From an uncultured Clostridia bacterium (GTDB lineage: Bacteria > Bacillota > Clostridia > Oscillospirales > Ruminococcaceae): a DNA stretch of 12,850 nt. A program made the position numbers and the translations under genes. The DNA lies in the NCBI GenBank assembly GCA_946056455.1, contig CAMGJS010000014.1:1-12850 (forward strand), in the 5' to 3' direction. Every line of letters starts with the position of its first letter. Position 1 is the stretch's first letter. The notes under the pieces are model-generated. The model was not told where the DNA came from. It worked only from the letters and a program-made list of their open reading frames with translations, and did not search any database. Of the stretch, positions 9,374 to 12,850 are shown one piece after another.

Positions 9374-11461
9374 TTACAAATCCTGCAAAACGGGCAAAAT
9401 CATCGGGCTTCTCTTTGTCTTGTGATAGATATAGTCCGAAAGGCTGTCTTTAAGCCTTGATTTTATTGCGTTTCTGTCGCTTGTTCCGCCCGAAAGACAA
9501 TCTTCAAGCTCAGCGACAAGAATATCTCTTGCACCCGTCATAAGCTCCTCGGACTCGCGCACATACACAAACCCTCTTGAAATAATATCGGGGCCTGCAA
9601 GTATCTGTCCGTTTTCAAAGTCGATAGAGGCAACGGCTATAATAAGTCCGTCCTCGGCAAGATGCTTTCTGTCACGAAGAACAATAGCCCCAACATCGCC
9701 GACGCCAAGGCCGTCAACAAGAACTCTGCCTGCCGATACCTGCCCTGTAATCCTGATGTCCGTTCCGTCCGTTTCAATGACGTTTCCGTTTGAGCCTATT
9801 ATGATATTTTCTTCGGGGATACCCATTGCAACGGCTGTCTGAGCGTGCTTTTTAAGGTGCTTGTACTCACCGTGAACGGGAATGAAGAATTTAGGTCTTG
9901 TGAGAGCCATAATGAGCTTCTGTTCGTCCTGACAGGCATGTCCCGAAACATGAACATCATACATCGACTCATAGATAACCGTAGCGCCGAGGCGCATAAG
10001 CTCGTTGACAACCTTGGTCACAAGCTTTTCGTTGCCGGGAATAGGCGTTGCCGAAATGATGATATAGTCAAGGGGAGTGATGGAAACTTTCTTGTGGTCG
10101 TTCATCGCCATTCTTGACAATGCAGACATCGGCTCGCCCTGACTGCCCGTTGTTACAATGACAATCTGTTCGGGCGAATATTTATTGATAAGGTCTATAT
10201 CAATGAGTATTCCGTCGGGTGCGTCAAGATAGCCGAGTTCAATAGCTGTGTTGATGACATTCACCATACTTCTGCCTGAAACGGCAACCTTTCTGCCGTA
10301 TTTCACCGCGCAGTTGATGACCTGCTGAATACGGTGGATATTGGACGAGAAAGTAGCTATGATTATTCTCTTTGTTCCTGCCGACTCAAAAAGCTTGTCA
10401 AATGCAAGTCCCACAGTACGCTCGGTCTGGGTATAACCTGCTCTTTCGGAGTTGGTAGAATCGGACATAAGCGCAAGAACGCCCTTGCTTCCAAGCTCGC
10501 CAAAACGGGCAAGGTCTATTATTCCGCCCTCTATGGGGGTATAGTCAACCTTGAAGTCCCCCGTGTGAACGACTACTCCAGCAGGAGTGTGGATAGCAAA
10601 ACCGCAGGCGTCGGGAATAGAGTGGTTTACTCTTATAAATTCAACAGCCATACAGCCCATCTTGACGATCTGCCCGGGCTTTGTCACATTGAGTGAAACC
10701 TCGCCCAACAGATTATGCTCTTTGAGCTTACCCTCGATAAGCCCTATGGTGAGCTTTGTTGCATAAACAGGAGCCTTTATCTTTTTTAGCAGATAAGCAA
10801 GTCCGCCTATGTGGTCCTCGTGACCGTGAGTGATTACAATTCCGCGGAGCTTGTCGATATTCTGCTCGATATAGGTAAATTCGGGGATAACGATGTCTAC
10901 TCCGTAAAGCTCGGTATCGGGGAAGGCAAGTCCGCAATCGACGATGAACATATCGTTTGCACATTCAAAAACGGTGAGGTTCTTGCCTATCTCGTTAAGT
11001 CCGCCGATGGGAATTATTTTAAGGGGAGTGTTTCTTCCACCCTTATACATTGTTTCGAGAATATCTCTGCTGTGTCCCTGAAAATCGGTTGCCGTGAGGG
11101 TGTTGCCCTGCTTTTTTGCGCTTTGTTTCGTATTTTTCTGCGCAGGCTTTTTTGTGTTCTTCTGCTCTTTTTTATTCTCTGCCTTTTTCTTTGGCTGAGC
11201 AGGCTTTTCGTTCTTGCGGAGCTTTTGCTTCTTTTCGGCTTTTTCCGCCTTTTTGCGCTCGTTCATCATAGCCTCGTATTCGGCAAAGCTTGACGCTTTT
11301 TGCTGAACTGGCTTTCTCTGCGCACGCTGTTCAGATGATTTTCTTCCAAAATCTGCCATTTGCTTTTGAGTATTATTCTTTTTTTCCAAATTCTGACCGC
11401 CTTTCGGTATATGCCCCGCAAGACGCTTTAAACCGTCACGGAGTGCCTCTGCCTTGTGCAT
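9374..11461 (-). CDS. rnj: Ribonuclease J with long basic N-terminal extension
   Basis: RNase J is a metallo-beta-lactamase/beta-CASP nuclease with 5'-3' exo- and endonuclease activity, central to mRNA decay and rRNA maturation in bacteria without RNase E. From the ATG at 11461 it has 695 residues. The conserved core starts near residue 147 (LKIIPIGGLNEIG). It carries metal-binding HGHEDH at 212-217, His280, HTGD at 299-302, the beta-CASP motifs SDSTN at 333-337, GSQGEP at 439-444 and HVSGHA at 504-509, and HGEYKH at 530-535, then the usual C-terminal domain. All catalytic residues are present. The first 145 or so residues are low complexity and rich in Lys, Gln, Glu and Ala; family members without it are about 555 residues. 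It probably binds RNA or a partner (inferred). A TTG five codons upstream is rejected because it overlaps the ribosome binding site. Confidence 0.96.
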   Translation of the reverse strand: MHKAEALRDGLKRLAGHIPKGGQNLEKKNNTQKQMADFGRKSSEQRAQRKPVQQKASSFAEYEAMMNERKKAEKAEKKQKLRKNEKPAQPKKKAENKKEQKNTKKPAQKNTKQSAKKQGNTLTATDFQGHSRDILETMYKGGRNTPLKIIPIGGLNEIGKNLTVFECANDMFIVDCGLAFPDTELYGVDIVIPEFTYIEQNIDKLRGIVITHGHEDHIGGLAYLLKKIKAPVYATKLTIGLIEGKLKEHNLLGEVSLNVTKPGQIVKMGCMAVEFIRVNHSIPDACGFAIHTPAGVVVHTGDFKVDYTPIEGGIIDLARFGELGSKGVLALMSDSTNSERAGYTQTERTVGLAFDKLFESAGTKRIIIATFSSNIHRIQQVINCAVKYGRKVAVSGRSMVNVINTAIELGYLDAPDGILIDIDLINKYSPEQIVIVTTGSQGEPMSALSRMAMNDHKKVSITPLDYIIISATPIPGNEKLVTKVVNELMRLGATVIYESMYDVHVSGHACQDEQKLIMALTRPKFFIPVHGEYKHLKKHAQTAVAMGIPEENIIIGSNGNVIETDGTDIRITGQVSAGRVLVDGLGVGDVGAIVLRDRKHLAEDGLIIAVASIDFENGQILAGPDIISRGFVYVRESEELMTGARDILVAELEDCLSGGTSDRNAIKSRLKDSLSDYIYHKTKRSPMILPVLQDL

Positions 11462-11474
11462 ATCGCCTCTCCCC
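11459..11474 (-). promoter_or_regulatory. Ribosome binding site deciding the rnj start
   Basis: GGGGAGAGG at 11474-11466 on the - strand ends four bases before the ATG at 11461. The in-frame TTG at 11476 sits at the edge of this site and would leave no site of its own. Confidence 0.75.
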
Positions 11475-11511
11475 AAAGCGTGCGGAGCTGTTTTGTTTTA
11501 GTTGTGTATGT

Positions 11512-11541
11512 ATTATATATTCAGAGGGCACGCTCCCTCAA
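11512..11541 (-). promoter_or_regulatory. Possible second rnj promoter
   Basis: TATAAT at 11517-11512 is a perfect -10 box. TTGAGG at 11541-11536 is a fair -35 box with an 18-base spacer. The spacer contains the leader hairpin of the upstream promoter (11524-11539), so the two elements overlap. Transcription would start near 11505, leaving a leader of about 45 bases. In AT-rich DNA a chance TATAAT is possible. Confidence 0.4.
11524..11539 (-). promoter_or_regulatory. Leader hairpin in the rnj 5' untranslated region
   Basis: On the - strand GAGGG (11539-11535) pairs with CCCTC (11528-11524) around a six-base loop. It lies roughly 16 bases after the predicted start of the main promoter transcript. 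A 5'-proximal stem can protect a transcript from 5' exonucleases such as RNase J, so autoregulation is a possible inference. Confidence 0.4.
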
Positions 11542-11561
11542 ATCTTCAAAAATCAATATAT

Positions 11562-11590
11562 ATTCTACCACAATAGCGGTAGTTTGTCAA
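11562..11590 (-). promoter_or_regulatory. Strong sigma-A promoter for the rnj operon
   Basis: TTGACA at 11590-11585 is a perfect -35 box. TAGAAT at 11567-11562 is a near-consensus -10 box, with a 17-base spacer and a TG just upstream of the -10. Transcription should start near 11555, giving a leader of about 94 bases before the rnj ATG. Within the spacer and the edge of the -10 box, CTACC and GGTAG form an inverted repeat separated by eight bases (11566-11583), a possible operator. Confidence 0.85.
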
Positions 11591-11593
11591 ATG

Positions 11594-11633
11594 GCGGAAA
11601 ACACGGCTTTTTGTCAGAAACCGTATTTTCCGC
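11594..11633 (-). terminator. Stem-loop after the mutase-like gene, probable terminator
   Basis: On - strand RNA, 11633-11621 pairs with 11606-11594 over 13 bp with one U-G pair. On the + strand the same position is a C-A mismatch, so the fold favours the - strand. It begins eight bases after the stop of the upstream gene. The sequence after the stem is CATTTGACA, a poor T-run that merges into the next -35 box, so termination may be partial. Confidence 0.6.
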
Positions 11634-11640
11634 TCGCATT

Positions 11641-12792
11641 TTAAAACAACTTGATTTTCTTTTCATAAAAATCGCAAAGCTCGGACGCTGTTTCGCTATC
11701 AAAGCTTTCGGCGATAAGAACAACGCCCTTGCCCGACCTTATCGGTCTTATTATCACCCGTCTGCCGTCCTCTTCCTCGGCTGTACCCTCGTTTTCGCCT
11801 GCTTTTTCCTTACAAAGTCCGTTAAAGACCTTTTCTGCGTTTTCTGTGGGGACAAATCTTGTGGAGGCGGTAAAGTCGGGCAGTTCCGAGAGAGCCTCGG
11901 CAAGAGTAACTTTTCTGTCCTCTAAATAGCGGAGTATTATTGCCACAAGAGAAAAAGCGTCCCTTGCAAAGCGACAGTAAAGAGCGTCATTTCTTCCCTT
12001 TTTATCAGAAAAATCGGCGGTTCTTTCAAAATATCTCGAAACGGAGGCGCCGTATTTTTCGGCTATCCTTTCCGCTACTCTCGGAGCGGAATAGGGGAGC
12101 GAAATATCTCTGCCCTCTTTGAATTCATAAACGCAACCGAGGGTTAAAAGCTTTTCATAGAAAATATGCCCCGTTTCTATTGTGAACGCCGAAACCTTTC
12201 TGCAATCGGAGGAAATGTTGAAAACTATGTCACCGTCGCCACGACATTTTTGAAAAATCCTTTCGGCAATATCCATTACCTCTTTCTGCGGAGAATATAT
12301 TCTGACGGGACGGCTGATTTTTCCCAGCGTTCCCTTTATCCTCTCGGCATAAATCTCCCCTATGCCCGAAAGACGCTCTATTCTGCCGTATTCGCCGTAT
12401 TGCGCCGTATCATCTTCGCAAAGGGATTTTTCAAGCGTTTTTTCTTCCTTTGATGAGAGTGGCAGACCTCTTTCTGAAAGAAATTTTATTTTGGTGAACG
12501 GCCCCGAACTTATAAAAATGCCGTTTCTGGCACCCGTCAGCTTCATTGCAAGGTCCAGAGCAGGCTCAGGCAGAGCGCCGAGAAGGAAAACATCTGCGCC
12601 CTTTTCCGCAGCACCCGAAGCCGCCGCATAAGAAAGCGCCTCGGCTGATTTTTCGCCGTTGCAGGCAATGCATATCTTTTTTGAAAGCGCCGCCGTCGCC
12701 GCGCCTGACCTTACTGCTGTTGCCGAGGTGATTTCCGTTCCCGTTTCTCCGCACAGGCCGTCGTCGGACAGAATTCTTCTTGTATTTTCCAT
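11641..12792 (-). CDS. Catalytically degenerate phosphohexomutase-like protein
   Basis: The 383-residue protein follows the GlmM/phosphomannomutase fold but has lost its active site. SDDGLCG at 9-15 matches the N-terminal FGTDGIRG. IACNGEKS at 42-49 stands where IGRDTR is expected. ISSGPF at 94-99 replaces the catalytic loop ISASHNP. NISSDCR at 192-198 replaces the metal loop FDGDADR. RPIRSGKG at 349-356 replaces the phosphate-binding RPSGTEP. PYSAPRVAERIAEKYGA at 233-249 keeps family character. Known mutases have about 445 residues; the third domain looks shortened. The frame is intact and the ATG follows GGAGGG by six bases, so it is expressed-looking rather than decayed. It cannot be a normal mutase; a binding or regulatory role is possible. 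It lies upstream of the rnj promoter, in the same direction. The relationship is by eye. Confidence 0.75.
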   Translation of the reverse strand: MENTRRILSDDGLCGETGTEITSATAVRSGAATAALSKKICIACNGEKSAEALSYAAASGAAEKGADVFLLGALPEPALDLAMKLTGARNGIFISSGPFTKIKFLSERGLPLSSKEEKTLEKSLCEDDTAQYGEYGRIERLSGIGEIYAERIKGTLGKISRPVRIYSPQKEVMDIAERIFQKCRGDGDIVFNISSDCRKVSAFTIETGHIFYEKLLTLGCVYEFKEGRDISLPYSAPRVAERIAEKYGASVSRYFERTADFSDKKGRNDALYCRFARDAFSLVAIILRYLEDRKVTLAEALSELPDFTASTRFVPTENAEKVFNGLCKEKAGENEGTAEEEDGRRVIIRPIRSGKGVVLIAESFDSETASELCDFYEKKIKLF

Positions 12793-12850
12793 ATTGCACC
12801 CTCCGATTTGTTTTTAATCATTATGGGCGGAATTTAAAGGCGATATGCAG
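12793..12850. other. Right edge, upstream of the mutase-like gene
   Basis: These 58 bases hold the GGAGGG ribosome binding site of the mutase-like gene (12804-12799, - strand) and no clear promoter. On the - strand several frames stop within it (for example TAA at 12818-12816), so the end of a further upstream gene may lie here, but too little is visible to tell. Confidence 0.3.

Noticed and set aside
11290..11925. 211-residue + strand open frame across the rnj upstream region
   Set aside because: It overlaps the rnj 5' end, the promoter and the mutase-like gene antisense, and its composition does not look like a real protein.

Overview
The window joins the end of a mobile element (left 2.4 kb, + strand) to a conserved chromosomal operon (right 10.4 kb, all - strand). 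Family sequences, Gram-positive ribosome binding sites, an RNase J instead of an RNase E, and the gdpP-rplI-dnaB order all indicate a Firmicute. The most likely group is Clostridia related to the gut Oscillospiraceae/Ruminococcaceae. The element looks more AT-rich by eye than the operon.

Left region (1-about 2450): positions 1-380 have no convincing gene but many closely packed complementary segments. These include a pseudoknot-like interleaved pair, short-loop hairpins one or two bases apart, and a perfect 16-bp hairpin. It looks like a structured RNA that continues beyond the left edge. Next come a leader with more hairpins, a 55-residue TnpW-like protein and a 538-residue large serine recombinase of the TnpX/TndX type, whose stop codon lies inside a perfect terminator hairpin. 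The chromosome junction should lie between 2395 and 2478, where there is an imperfect inverted repeat.

Right region, in order of transcription (high to low coordinates): (1) an intact 383-residue relative of phosphoglucosamine/phosphomannomutase that has lost all the recognisable catalytic motifs; (2) a stem-loop followed directly by a consensus promoter, a second possible promoter and a leader hairpin; (3) RNase J with a basic N-terminal extension of about 145 residues; (4) GdpP, the membrane c-di-AMP phosphodiesterase; (5) a small unrecognised lipoprotein; (6) ribosomal protein L9; (7) replicative helicase DnaB; (8) a U32-family protein of the RlhA type; (9) dUTPase. From rnj to dut the gaps are -1 to 33 bases, several starts touch the previous stop, and I see no internal terminator. 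This suggests one long transcript combining RNA decay, c-di-AMP turnover, translation, replication and nucleotide-pool cleaning.

The strongest candidates for something undescribed are the structured RNA at the left edge and the degenerate phosphohexomutase-like protein. The regulatory region of rnj also deserves a look.
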